Below are positions 37,493 to 49,178 of a DNA stretch of 64,000 bases, piece after piece. The notes beneath the pieces are model-generated. The model did no database searches, was not told the DNA's origin, and saw nothing but the letters and a program-made list of their open reading frames with translations. Location of the stretch: positions 72,647,447 through 72,711,446 of the forward strand of contig QVOM02000042.1 in the NCBI GenBank assembly GCA_003586115.2, given 5' to 3'. Origin of the DNA: Salvator merianae (lineage: Eukaryota; Chordata; Lepidosauria; Squamata; Teiidae). The first letter of the stretch is position 1; every line of letters begins with the position of its first letter. A program made the position numbers and the translations under genes.

Positions 37493-39269
37493 ACAGTAAG
37501 CACCCCAGTATAGACTGTGGGAAACTAACATGCTGACTCCTTTGTTATTAAGCCCTGGCCCTGGCCTGAACTGCAGTCCTCTGTTGCCTGCAAAGAAGGA
37601 CTAATATTTACGTCTGCAATGTCATGAAAATGAATACGTTTGCCTCCCATCGTCAAATTACAGAGACTATGAAGACTCCCTCCCATGCTTGAATACCTGA
37701 ATTCTGTATAGCAAAGCTTGTGTTATGCACATTACTGTGTGTACTCTGTACATGCGTAGAGACTTTGGGATTTTTTTAAGACTTTGGGCTTAGATCCTGA
37801 CAGACAAATAACTAGCAGTTGATCCTTAGGGGAGAGAAAAATAACTAACCAGGTCCTTAAACAATATTACATGTATTAAAAGTAAAACTGGAACAATCAA
37901 AATTTGATTTAAAACAGCTTTAAACCGTACAAGGATTCTGCACAAACTTTGAACTCATCTAGTAACTTCAATTAGCAATTGTTGAGGCAAAGTAACTAGG
38001 GTTTCTGAGTCAATCAGAAAAAATGTGACGAGATGAGCGTGGAAGCAAGAAATTTGAAAGAAGCCACAGTCTGGAGAATAGGATCCATAAAACAGTGTAA
38101 CCAATGTAATTTGAATGGAAGAGAAGCTCTGTTTTTTAAATCATAGACAAAGTAAATTGGACTTCCCTTAATCAAGCATAATTAGTTGGGGTAACTACAT
38201 AGCCATCCTGCTCTTCTGTAAAAGAGTAGAGAAATGTCCAAATATTCATATTTTCCTGTCCTGAAGTACTAGAATGAAGAAAGCAACCAAAGGTACAGAA
38301 ACTCCATACGTCTTGTCCAGTAGCAAGGAGGGAGGAGAGATTCTGCTTGTGAATGTACTCCCCAGTTCAGTCATTAAATGTCTGCTTCATTTACTCCAGG
38401 AAAACCAAATAAAAGATGCTAATTAAAATGCACTTTTTGCTTATTGTTTGCTTTTAATATCATACTTCTGTATCTTATGAGATTTTCTGTTTTATTTACA
38501 ATGCACACCGCATTTACAGTAAAGCCAGCAGACATACAAAAAACTGGGGAGACTTAACAGTTAACTCCAAAAGTTATGTTTGCTTGTTTACTTTGTGTAG
38601 CTTAATTAGTATTTCTGGGGCCTAAGGTCAAAAACCGTTTATCTTGTACAGGCTTAATTTAGAAATTTCTGTAATACTTGGTTTTGTGCTGTAATACTGT
38701 ATCTGTGCCGTGTGCTAAATGTACTAGAATGATTTGTGTATGTTAGAAAAAAAAGTCTTGCACAGATTTTCTGAACATGCTGGGGTTGAATTTTCTTTTT
38801 TTTTTCTTTGTACATTTTTGGATGCTTCTTTCATAGCAACAGTAAACCTCTGCCACAAAGCAACAAACAAATTCTGGTCTGAGACTCTGAGGCCATTTGC
38901 AGGCCTCTCTTTGAAATGCTAAATACATCTGGTGTTAGTTCCTTTTTGATTATTCACGTTATTTCAAAGCTGGTCAGAATTTTGAGCCTTCCTTCCTGAC
39001 TTCAGGCAAACTTTGAGTTAGAGCTTTAAGAAAAACTTCTTTTTGGTTTTACAGGCAGCAAAAAGAAAGGTAAGATCCCACTGCAGATTGTCGAGCAGAA
39101 CAGCTTCTTTGTAGATCTGAAGGGGCAACGTTTATGTAGAGAGAAAACTGAGGCAACTCTTGGGGTCTTTGTTTTGAGATACATATGTAGTTGGAAGAAA
39201 ACCAGTTTTTTGGATTGTCTTGCTGACATCTTGTTGGCACTGATTATCTCTGGAGCAGGATTGATCAGC

Positions 39270-39461
39270 AGTGTGGATGTAACTGAATGGTAGAGCAAAC
39301 TGCCTCGAAAGCAGAGGATTGCCATTTCAGTCACCAGGATCTCCCTGGAATAGGCAATTGCAAACCATTTCTGTACCTCTGCCAAAAAAAAAAATTATGT
39401 ATATAGGCACCATAAAGTCAACCAGGGCCATGACTTGGTGGTACCCAGCAACAACAGCAAG
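39270..39461 (+). mobile_element. tRNA-derived SINE with BovB-like tail
   Basis: The A-box-like TGGTAGAGCAAACTGCC is followed by a CATTTCAGTCACC B-box position, GGCAATTGCAAACCATTTCT, an internal A run, GTCAACCAGGGCCATGACTT and a CAGCAACAACAGC tail. The antisense copy at 56771-56964 shows the same order. Such SINEs depend on BovB for movement, and a BovB remnant is in this same window. Confidence 0.75.
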
Positions 39462-40734
39462 GACTGATGAGAGTTTAAGAAATTAAAAACCTGAGGAACG
39501 TAGGCCTGCAAAGCACCTGATTGGAAGTTTGTACTGGCAAAGAAGTGGGAAGGGTGAGCCTTACAGCAGCCACCATAACACACAGAAGTGTAGCTGTGAA
39601 TTGGGCAGAGGGGTCCAAAGGTTTCTATTAAAGTTGCTTATGCTGATTTATAAATAATGAGCACAAACAGAATAGAAAGGCATCTCGCTATAGCAAGAAA
39701 ACTGTGACCTGCTGGCCTGTGCGTCTGCTGCACAGCGTAAGCGTTTGATGAACAAGTTGAGAAAGGCTGCTCTCTCTTCTTAAGGAACTCATCTTTTTTA
39801 ATGAGTTATTTTTAATTGCATATGCTTAGAAAAAAGAAAAGGAAGAGAAAAAAAAAGGAATGGTCAAGTCATACTGTACAATATACAGACTTTTATGTTT
39901 AAATGTCCAAATATGTATGCAATGGAAAGCATCTTCTATAATGATGGAAGTTGCATTAGGTTATCAGTCCATTTTGTAACTAGGGCAACATTTTTATCCT
40001 TCCATATTGACATGTAAGTCTTTTAGCTGCTAGGAGAGTGTGGTAAGCTCTGTTTCTCAGCTGACTTGTCGAATTCCAAGATAGGGGCGTATTGTTCAAA
40101 AGAATTGGAACATCTGAAATCATTAAATATAGGAGTGACTTTTGAACTTTGCCAAGGTATTTTTGGTTTAAATTGCACCTTGACTGGGGTGTTTTTTAGA
40201 TAGAAGATATCCTCCTATTAAGGCTTGGTCTCTGTTGCCTGGTCATTGTAATTGAATCCTAATAACGTAAGCGAAAGCCTCTTGTGCAAAGACCTGGCCA
40301 CTCTTGCCCAGGGAAGTGTGGTGCTTCTAAGTTCATGGGAAACACTGTGCAGAAGTCACATGGCATCATGTGCTCTTTCCCCTATTGTTACCTGCATAAC
40401 ATACAGTTGTTGAACTATGCCATGTGCTACTTGAATACATCTCGTATGAGGTGTAGACACCACTCTCTAGTCCCACTTCTGGATCTGGTGGGTGTCATGC
40501 GCTTAATAATTTTATGGTTTATTGTGCGTTCATGTATCACCATTTAGGTGATAATAAGGATAGGCTCAAGTGGTTTGTGTAAGAGTTGCTCCTTCAGGCC
40601 TATCTGTAAAGATGTGGCCAGGCCCTAGGGTGCATGCTGTGACAAGCATCCTGGGCGTAGGATATATATGCATCTGCCATTAAATCCCTAGGCCCTCAGT
40701 TTCCATTCAAGACACTGTGTTTAGTAGAAGAGGA

Positions 40735-41293
40735 TGCATTGGAACACCTCCCTTATGAAATCAGATTGCAATGTCTAAGCCTCTTCAGCCTTGTTTAAGG
40801 GGTGGCCTGATTGAAGTATATAAAATCATGCATGGTGTGAGTAAGAGGGACAAAGAAAACAATATTTTCTCTTTTGCACAATACTAGAACCAGGGGCACT
40901 CTATTAAACTGGTGGGCAGGAGAGTTAGGACCAGCAAGTGGAAATATTTCTTCACCCAGAGGGTCATCAGTCTTTGGAATTTAGTACCAGAAGAGGTGGT
41001 GAGAGCAACTACCCTGGGTAGTATTAAAAAAGGGTTAGGTACATTCATGGAGGACAGGTGTGTCCATGGCTATTAGAATGAATATCTAAATATTGCCTCC
41101 AGGATGGAGAGTCAGGCCGGATGCCTCTAAAAACCATTTGCAGGGAATCGAGAGCAGGTGAAGGTTTTGCCTTTGCCTTCTGCTTGAGAATGCCCAGAAG
41201 CAATTGGTGGGTCACAGAGACAGGATGCTGGACTAGATGGGCTGAGGCCTGATCCAGTAGGTCTTATCTTACGTTTTTATGTTCTTATGCTCT
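40735..41293 (+). mobile_element. CR1/L2-like LINE 3' portion
   Basis: A reverse-transcriptase C-terminal remnant reads FFTQRVISLWNLVPEEVV (about 40948-41005) and continues into GSIKKGLGTFMEDRC. It is followed by the same 3' region as at 3290-3453 (GGATGCTGGACTAGATGGGC, TGATCCAGTAGG, TTTTTATGTTCTTATG). Upstream, GCCTCTTCAGCCTTG and ATATAAAATCATGCATGG fit the preceding part of the family. It is interrupted by stops. Confidence 0.75.
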
Positions 41294-41345
41294 CACTTCT
41301 TAGTCTTTCCCCCCAATTCCTTCCTAGCAATCTCCCTGATTACAT

Positions 41346-41406
41346 GTGGGCATCACTTACTTATTCCACTATATTTGGATATTCCAAAATTATGGCAGAT
41401 GCAGCC
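41346..41406. mobile_element. Palindromic MITE, family A, half copy
   Basis: Only the left arm is present: GGGCATCACTTACTTATTCC and ACTATATTTGGATATTCC. It then jumps to a short ATGCAGCCC end, so the centre and most of the right arm have been deleted. Confidence 0.65.
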
Positions 41407-43244
41407 CCTGCCACACCTGCCTTTCATAAATCTGTTGCTGCGCTGCTTTGGTCCTTGAAATCCTGTTATGGTGAGCATAGCAGTTCATGATATCTCACAT
41501 GTCAAGTGAACACAGCCAGGCAGTCATGTATGGTACATCATCTGAAATATCTTAAGCTTCCTGTTTTAACCCTTTCATATCAGTTTCGTTCCCAAGAAGC
41601 AGAAAGTGCATTGTACATAGTTCCCTTCCCTGGTTTCTCCTATGTTCTCAAAGTGACTTTATAAAGTGGGTTAAGCAGGGAGAAAGAGGTGTGTTCAATA
41701 TAGAACTTTGAAACTTGGATTTCCCCATCCCTAGTCCAGGACTCCTAACAACTGTGTCACTTTGAATGTGCCGTATGCTTGTTGTGCCTGTTTGGACTTC
41801 ATGTGACACACGTTACGCAGCCTTGCAATAACTGCATAATCTTTCTCACAGATTCTCAAGCAAACTATTTTTCTTCTCCAGCTGGCACACTCACTTCGTG
41901 TTCCTTTTATATAGCAGAAGTAGGCATTTTCTTGAACTGTAATTTGCACTGAGTTTTCATTTATATGATAAGTAAGCATCTAATAGTATAAACATGATGC
42001 AGAAATGTGTAATATGTGTTATAAACAATTAGAAACAGAACAGTAGGAGTTCTGATGATGGTGAAACTTAAATTATGTTAATAACCAACCACTTCATTCT
42101 AGTAACAACTAGCTTGCCTCCGTGTCTCAGTGATGTCTGGCTAATTTACTCTTTGACAGGGAATAATTTTGGATCCAGTGGCTTATGTGGGAATTAATTA
42201 TTGTGGAATAACTTTAAGCACCTTATAGAAAAACTACTTATTTATAGAAATGCAAGATTTGTAGAATAACTAGTACCCTAATGAATAAGTTCTTGAACAA
42301 TTTTGAGTGCCTTGTAGAAAAACTTATATGTAGAAGGGCAGGATTTATAGAATAACTTGAGAGTTTTATAAGCTAGTGTAGAAAGAGTGAATCTGCTCCA
42401 GTTAAGAGGTCGAGAGGAGGAATAACAAACGCTCCACACTCGCTCTTCCTCTGTGGTCTGAAGTGTTACCTTAGAACACAAATTTAGTAAGTTTTTAACA
42501 ACTTATGAAGTTTATTGCCTGTGGGATACTTTTTTTTGTTTCTAACTTTTAAAACAGGCTTTGAAAATATTCCACTGAACATCGATGAATAAAACAACAA
42601 TATAATAAAATAATGAGCTGTAAAAAGATAAAATAACAAGCAGCATTAGGAACAATACAGTAGCAGCATATATTGAAAGACAGTGCCATAATATCTCATT
42701 CTTTTAAAAACAAACACGGGAGGGATTTTCATGCATCTCCCTAGGAAGGGTCTTCCGTAGGAGAGAAGTACCACATGAAGCAAAGCCTTTGTCACCTTCA
42801 AGTCTCTTACAGAATTATTGTCTGTCTTTAGTCCTATTTCTTATTGTATTTTGGATTGGCTGAAACGTTGGGAGAAAGAACCTAGAGCAGCAGAGCTTCC
42901 AGAAGCTAATCTAGGACAGAGGCCCACAATGTGCCTTTTCTCTGAACACAATGAGCTGATGTCGTTTCATTACACACATCATAACACCCAGGCCACTTTT
43001 GTTTCTAGTCCAGTACTTGCAGGCAGCGTGGAGGGAGGGGGAGAGTCAGAGGGAAAGACAAGAGTGTCTGTTCTCCATCAGCACGGTTGGAAACAGGCAT
43101 GTAAACTCTGGCACCTGGTGATCAAAAGGAACGTTTGATTGTTACATGTATGTGTGCATGAACTGCCTGCAGAAGATTTGAGTCTGTGCCCATGCAAGTC
43201 TTGAAACAGAAACTGAAGCGGGTATCTTTGGTTTTGATTCCTAG

Positions 43245-43592
43245 GCTGATGGAAGAGGATGAAGCAGACAGTGAAAGAATGGAAGATGTCCTTGGGCAGC
43301 CTCACTCTGAAGTCTCCACAGATGTGTACAGCTCCCAGTTTGAAAGCATTCTAGACAATGCCTCTTTATATTATAGTGCGGAGTCGCTGGAAACTTTATA
43401 TTCTGAGCCTGATAGCTACTTCAGCTTTGAAATGCCTCTTACTCCGATGATCCAGCAGCGTTTCAAGGAAGACAGTCAGTTTTTAGAAAGGAGCTCTGAG
43501 GGAGAGGTCAAGAAGGCCCACTGTGATGGGATTGCTAATGGACTAGGACATCTGAGAGAGTCCGACATCACAGAAGCATGCCATTCGGAAAG
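43245..43592 (+). CDS. PSD3: PSD3 coding exon 4 (residues about 365-480)
   Basis: Acceptor TTGATTCCTAG, donor GTAACA at 43593, 348 bp. The first base completes an Arg codon with the AG from exon 3. Residues 389-440 begin STDVYSSQFESILDN and run through LYYSAESLETLYSEPDSYF to PLTPMIQQR. This is the most conserved part of the N-terminal half of PSD3 and the diagnostic block for this identification. The exon's last third (from about residue 441) is poorly conserved. The next expected sequence leads into the Sec7 domain and is not in the window. Leaving phase is 2. In other vertebrates shorter PSD3 isoforms start downstream of this exon; no such start can be seen here. Confidence 0.95.
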
Positions 43593-44034
43593 GTAACAGA
43601 TGACATTCCAGTATAATTTCCTGCTGCTTCTAACCCTTGTTGATGACGTTTCGTTTTTGTATTTTAACCACATCACTAAGATAATCTACCTGTTGGGTGG
43701 CAAATTCTAAACTGTGTTGCCTTTTGTTTGCAACTAGGAGACCCCCTCTGAAAGATGGGTGAATTTATCTATAGTGTGGGGACCTCTGAGAGACTATATG
43801 GAGCTATCTGTGGTTTGTACATTCTCCATATTGTCTGGTTGGATGTTTCACTTGTTGGAGATCGGGCCATCCAATAAGAGACAATTAAGTGTACTAGCAC
43901 CATTATGGAGGATCAAGCGCTTTCCCCTGCTAACTGCAATCCAGTTGTCATATTAAAAGCCATTGTAAACTGAACCTGTTTAAATTGTTGTCATCTTGTC
44001 CGGGGTTTTCTTTCTTGGTTATGCTTTTTCAGCC

Positions 44035-44125
44035 TGCTCTCTCCAGATGTTTTGGCCTGCCATTTTAGAATCGGTGTTGTGGCTGGAAATGATGGGAATT
44101 TTGTTCTAAAAATTGGAATGGTGCT
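44035..44125. mobile_element. Palindromic MITE, family B, half copy
   Basis: CTCTCCAGATGTTTTGGCCT, then GTTGTGGCTGGAAATGATGG and GAATTTTGTTC, resembles one half of family B. The mirror half is largely missing. Confidence 0.4.
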
Positions 44126-44715
44126 AGGTTAGTTACTATGTTCTGTGTATAAACATTTAGATGATTAGTATGATAAACGTGTAGATATTTAATGAGTTAA
44201 ATGTGCAAGCATTTTTTTGGGGGGGGATGTATTTAAGGCACATCAAATTCTTTTCTGTACTAGATGTTTTAGTTTTGTGTGTTTTCCTTGAAATATAAAG
44301 TTGGAAAAATAATCTGGCCTACTAGTTCTATGGCTTTTTAGACATTAAAGGATTGCAACAGAGGATTGTTTTCTTCCTGACATGCCAGTTTTTGCATAGG
44401 TGTGGGTTGGTGTTTTGTTTTTTGTTTTTTATAATTGGGAAATGTTCAAACACATGAACTATCTTTTCTTTCTTTCAGTCTGCTGTGAAATGTGACTGAC
44501 TTTAAATTTAACCATCGGTGACTAAGCCTGCAAACTGTATTGTTCTTTAGGCAATCACGACTCAGTCACTGATCCATGCCGACTGCTTGACATAATCTAA
44601 CATAATAATTCTTGTTACAGTTATCCACGCTGACTGTTGCATAATCGAAGATAGCACAACAGCTCTTGTATTGTGTCTCTGTCTTGTGATGTCAGATGAA
44701 AAGCAGTATTCAAGC

Positions 44716-44900
44716 TTTTTTTTTTTTTTTTTTTTTTACATGTGTATCCTACCTTTATTCTGAAGAGTTCAAACTGGCTAACGTTATTCTCCTACGCATT
44801 TTATCCTCAAAGCAGCCCTGGGAAATAGTTTAAACTGAGTGGTTGAAGACAGTCCCCACCCCCACCCCCACCCAGGGGGCTTCCATGGCCGATTGGTGAT
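44716..44900. mobile_element. LINE 3'-region remnant next to a poly-T run
   Basis: A run of about 23 T (44716-44738) is followed by CCTACCTTTATTCTGAAGAG, TTCAAACTGG, ATTTTATCCTCAAAGCAGCC and a CCCCAC-repeat. This resembles the fragment at 7700-7865. The T run could be the A tail of an antisense insertion or an independent homopolymer. Confidence 0.45.
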
Positions 44901-45452
44901 TTGAAACTTGGTCCCATAGGTCCTGTTGCCCAGCAGTTACCTTGCTGTGGTAGAGCTTACAAATGACCATGAGAGCCTTGTCAGCAGGAAAGCAAATTCC
45001 TGATAAGGCTGCTCTTGCTAGTTAAGATGAAGAAGAAAGCTGAGAGTAATCCATAGCTGAGTGAGAGCAGGAGGGGCTCTGCAGATGCGGGAAGAGATAA
45101 CCACATAGGAGAAGGATGGCCCAACCTAAACTGGAGAGTTGTAAAGACATCCTGAAAGAAAGAAGTGCCAAATCATTTCTGTATCTTAGCAGGAAAACTA
45201 TATATACTTGGTGTATCATGGAGATGAGAGTGGGTGCCAGACGGTGAGAAACCACAGGTCTGAAGGCACTCTTCTAGCTACTGGGGAAGAGTGTCACAGT
45301 TCACCTGAGTTCATCTGGATGTAGTGTTATAGGCAGAGCAAAGCGGAAAAAAATCCTGGTTCCTAGTGTTGCTAGCAATGAAAGGAGGAGTTCCTTGTTT
45401 TAAAAGGATATACAGCGTTGGATCGTGAGCTATGAGAAGTATGAAGCAAAGG

Positions 45453-46083
45453 GCCTGTTCACACTTAGTGGTAGCAAATATCAGGCAATCTTGCTAGCCA
45501 AGTGCGTTCGCACTGGAAGACGGCTGCAGCGATTGGGAGCGAACCTCATCCACTGCTGATTGCTACTACTGCTAGTGTGGTAAGTTGCAGTCCTATTCCT
45601 TACCTGAAGCTCAAGTGAGCGTCAGGTAAGGATCCATTCACACTTACCTTGCACCATGGCAGCAGCCATCTTCTGGGCGATGGGTCCGCCCATCATGCAT
45701 GTGATGGCGCTACAGCAAGGGGTCCAGTGCGCAGGCGTGATCCGTGTCACGACTGCGCACTGCATGGGCCTCCCCGTTGCCATGGCAGTGGCCTGACGCT
45801 TGCAGACCACTGCCGTGGCGACCGTCCAGGCATGCCTGATCAGGCACCAGAACGCTGGATGGGGTGCAGCATGGCCCCATCCAGTGTCCCAGGCCCGATC
45901 AGGGCATTGTGGGCCTGATTGGGGCCTTCCGTGGGTTCATTTGGGCCCGTGTGAAGGGGTAGGCCCCATTGCCCATTGTGTGTGGGGCTGCTGCCAGTTG
46001 CCATGGCAGCGGCTGGCCACTTGCCAGCAGCTGTCATGGCGAGGATTGGGCACAGCTATTGGCGTTCGCACCCGTGAACACTG
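45453..46083. mobile_element. String-of-hairpins element, copy 3, left part (split by L1)
   Basis: It begins GGCCTGTTCACACTTAG, preceded by AGCAAAG. It is strongly GC-rich compared with its surroundings and contains stems such as TGGATGGGG/CCCCATCCA and GGCCCGATCAGGGC with its partner near 45911-45925. Several CCATGGCAG blocks recur inverted. It stops at the target site GTAGCCGGCTT, where an L1 is inserted, and resumes at 49179. Long open frames across it are composition artefacts. Confidence 0.7.
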
Positions 46084-46094
46084 GTAGCCGGCTT
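46084..46094 (+). repeat. Target site duplication of the L1, left copy
   Basis: GTAGCCGGCTT, repeated exactly at 49168-49178, brackets the L1 block. An 11-base exact duplication is in the usual range for L1 target-primed reverse transcription. Confidence 0.85.
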
Positions 46095-46165
46095 TTTAAA
46101 AAAATATTTTTATTAATTTTTTATAACAACATAAAGAAATACAACATATAATGCTCCCCCCCCAA

Positions 46166-47500
46166 AAAAAAAATACATTGAAAAACAAACCAACAAACAA
46201 TAACTACCCCACCACCACTCTACTAAACTACCCCTTAGGCACATTGGTTGACGACATTAGAATACTTCTTCCATCTTCTTCCACCTTCTTTTTAGCTGGA
46301 CCAAAGAGTCAGTCTTGTTATTTCTTCTCTTATTTCATCTGGTGCTTGGGGTCTCGTAGAAAAATACAATAAGTCTTTCCATTTTTCCTCTGTTTTAAAA
46401 AGCAATTCAAACCTTGACTTTTAAATCTCATTTCCCACATTTTATCGAATCTATATTGTTCCATTAAGTACCTATACCAGTTACTTAATGTCCATTTAGT
46501 ACTTTCCCTCCATCCCAATACAATTGTCGATTGCGCTGCCAATATCATTTGAGCAAATAAATACTGTTTTTCCTCGCTTATACTCCCTGATGTCACTTCA
46601 AAAAAAACTAGTTCAGGTGATAAATTCAAGTTTAAATTTAAAATTTCATTAATTTCATTCTGAATAACTATCCAAAACAATTTTATAATATCACATTCCG
46701 ACCAAAGGTGGAAATATGTGCCTCTATGACCACACCCATGCCGGCATTGCGGTGACATCATGGGTATCATATGTGCTAATTGTACGAGTGTCCTATGCCA
46801 TCTATAAAATATTTTCAGGACCATCTCTTGTGCCCTATTATTCTTTAAATCTATAATTTTCTTCATTTTTTTGCCCAACATTTTCCCTAGTAATATTAAT
46901 ATCTGTCTGCCATATCTGAAACATGCTTTCCATTATTTCATTATTTTGATTTGTTAATAAGCCATATATTTTACTCCCTATACCTTTTGACGCCTTCAAA
47001 CATTCTTCCAATATTTCCTCTATCTCCATCAATGGTCTGTAGATCAATAAATGTATGTTATTAGTTACTGACCAGTTTCTCAAAGAATTATAAGTTAAGC
47101 ATCTTCTCCCCAGAGCCTGTTTTATTTCCTGTTCCCTCCATTCCCCTCTAATATTATATAGATCCTTTAAATATTTAAACCCATTTTCCTTTAATTGATA
47201 TAATAGTCTTTCTTCCATCACCTCTTGATCCTTATTTATATATTCAATAGTTGTATAATTTGATATTTGTGGTGCTAGTTTCTGTTGATAGGTTCTCCAA
47301 ATTTCCATAACTTGTTTCAATGGTCCATATAACCCTCTATATTTTCTCTCTGGCATTTTACCTCACATTAAACTACTATTCTCTAAATTATGTATCTTTT
47401 TATCTATTTTAACCTATTTTTCTTCAGTTTTAACTTCTAACTCTACTAATTTTTTTATTTGAAAAGCCACATAATATTTCTCCAGAGTGGGAATAGACCA
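46166..47500. repeat. Exact tandem duplicate, copy 1 (likely assembly artefact)
   Basis: About 1335 bases match 47503-48837 at a constant offset of 1337. The translated ORFs are identical, and I saw no difference apart from the A-run length at the left edge (10 versus 8). The copy ends at the single N at 47501. Confidence 0.9.
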
Positions 47501-47501
47501 N
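47501..47501. other. Ambiguous base (N), probable contig junction
   Basis: This is the only ambiguous base I found in the window. It lies precisely between the two identical L1 copies, which is what a scaffolder leaves when it abuts two overlapping contigs. Confidence 0.9.
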
Positions 47502-48837
47502 CAAAAAAAATACATTGAAAAACAAACCAACAAACAATAACTACCCCACCACCACTCTACTAAACTACCCCTTAGGCACATTGGTTGACGACATTAGAAT
47601 ACTTCTTCCATCTTCTTCCACCTTCTTTTTAGCTGGACCAAAGAGTCAGTCTTGTTATTTCTTCTCTTATTTCATCTGGTGCTTGGGGTCTCGTAGAAAA
47701 ATACAATAAGTCTTTCCATTTTTCCTCTGTTTTAAAAAGCAATTCAAACCTTGACTTTTAAATCTCATTTCCCACATTTTATCGAATCTATATTGTTCCA
47801 TTAAGTACCTATACCAGTTACTTAATGTCCATTTAGTACTTTCCCTCCATCCCAATACAATTGTCGATTGCGCTGCCAATATCATTTGAGCAAATAAATA
47901 CTGTTTTTCCTCGCTTATACTCCCTGATGTCACTTCAAAAAAAACTAGTTCAGGTGATAAATTCAAGTTTAAATTTAAAATTTCATTAATTTCATTCTGA
48001 ATAACTATCCAAAACAATTTTATAATATCACATTCCGACCAAAGGTGGAAATATGTGCCTCTATGACCACACCCATGCCGGCATTGCGGTGACATCATGG
48101 GTATCATATGTGCTAATTGTACGAGTGTCCTATGCCATCTATAAAATATTTTCAGGACCATCTCTTGTGCCCTATTATTCTTTAAATCTATAATTTTCTT
48201 CATTTTTTTGCCCAACATTTTCCCTAGTAATATTAATATCTGTCTGCCATATCTGAAACATGCTTTCCATTATTTCATTATTTTGATTTGTTAATAAGCC
48301 ATATATTTTACTCCCTATACCTTTTGACGCCTTCAAACATTCTTCCAATATTTCCTCTATCTCCATCAATGGTCTGTAGATCAATAAATGTATGTTATTA
48401 GTTACTGACCAGTTTCTCAAAGAATTATAAGTTAAGCATCTTCTCCCCAGAGCCTGTTTTATTTCCTGTTCCCTCCATTCCCCTCTAATATTATATAGAT
48501 CCTTTAAATATTTAAACCCATTTTCCTTTAATTGATATAATAGTCTTTCTTCCATCACCTCTTGATCCTTATTTATATATTCAATAGTTGTATAATTTGA
48601 TATTTGTGGTGCTAGTTTCTGTTGATAGGTTCTCCAAATTTCCATAACTTGTTTCAATGGTCCATATAACCCTCTATATTTTCTCTCTGGCATTTTACCT
48701 CACATTAAACTACTATTCTCTAAATTATGTATCTTTTTATCTATTTTAACCTATTTTTCTTCAGTTTTAACTTCTAACTCTACTAATTTTTTTATTTGAA
48801 AAGCCACATAATATTTCTCCAGAGTGGGAATAGACCA
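47502..48837. repeat. Exact tandem duplicate, copy 2
   Basis: Second copy of the L1 segment. After 48837 the sequence continues into the unduplicated upstream L1 part, whereas copy 1 stops at the N. This copy is therefore the one continuous with the right side. Confidence 0.9.
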
Positions 48838-49167
48838 TCCTCCCTCCTGAATTCCCATATTTAATACCATTTTCCTCAGTCTTGGCCATTTGGTATTACT
48901 ATCCCATTGTTTCAATATCCTAATACTTACTTTTTCAGGTAATACTTGAAATAAATACAAAATCCTTGGGATAATAAACATTTTCACCACTCTTATTCTA
49001 GATAGTGTGGACATTACCTTAGTTTTTTTATTTTTCAATTGTTCATTAACTTTCTTCCATACCTGTCTATAATTTTCATAAAATAATTTATTATAATTTA
49101 TTATTATTTTATGAAAATTACCCCTAAATACTTCATCTTTTTAACTCCTAATTTTAGTCCAGTTCCA

Positions 49168-49178
49168 GTAGCCGGCTT
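49168..49178 (+). repeat. Target site duplication of the L1, right copy
   Basis: Exact second copy of GTAGCCGGCTT. The host element resumes immediately after it. Confidence 0.85.

Larger units (their letters stand above)
36393..43244 (+). other. PSD3: PSD3 intron 3 (about 6.9 kb)
   Basis: Bounded by GTAAAA and TTGATTCCTAG. It contains an A-rich run after the donor, a worn family B MITE (37385-37490), a SINE (39270-39461), a CR1-like element (40735-41293), half of a family A MITE (41346-41406) and a possible LINE-like piece near 42740-42800. I recognise nothing in 37500-39260, 39470-40730 or 41410-42540. Confidence 0.85.
46095..49167 (-). mobile_element. 5'-truncated L1 (ORF2 C-terminal part), antisense, with an internal exact duplication
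   Basis: On the minus strand the block carries L1 ORF2 C-terminal reading: an upstream part at 48751-49038 (MFIIPRILYLFQVLPEKV region), then 48175-48693, then 47667-48218 with a CRHGCGHRGTYFHLWSECD Cys/His-rich region. The + strand begins with a T-rich/A-rich tail zone near 46095-46173, the L1 3' end. The exact target duplication GTAGCCGGCTT flanks the whole block. Two ORF pieces appear twice (46330-46881 and 46838-47356 repeat 47667-48218 and 48175-48693) because of the 1337-base duplication around the N at 47501. Without it the L1 would be about 1.74 kb. Confidence 0.85.

Noticed and set aside
15650..39461. tRNA-like A and B boxes near 15660 and 39290
   Set aside because: They belong to SINE heads. 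No full tRNA cloverleaf or anticodon stem can be formed, so they are not tRNA genes.
43759..43956. 65-codon open frame just after PSD3 exon 4
   Set aside because: It is intronic, has no splice acceptor fitting phase 2, and does not resemble the expected next part of PSD3.
45649..46087. Open frames up to 95 codons on both strands
   Set aside because: They fall in the GC-rich hairpin element. The products are low-complexity with no known domain, and frames mirror each other on the two strands.
46330..48693. Four long minus-strand frames that might look like a duplicated gene
   Set aside because: They are the L1 ORF2 C-terminus, and the duplication is probably an assembly artefact.
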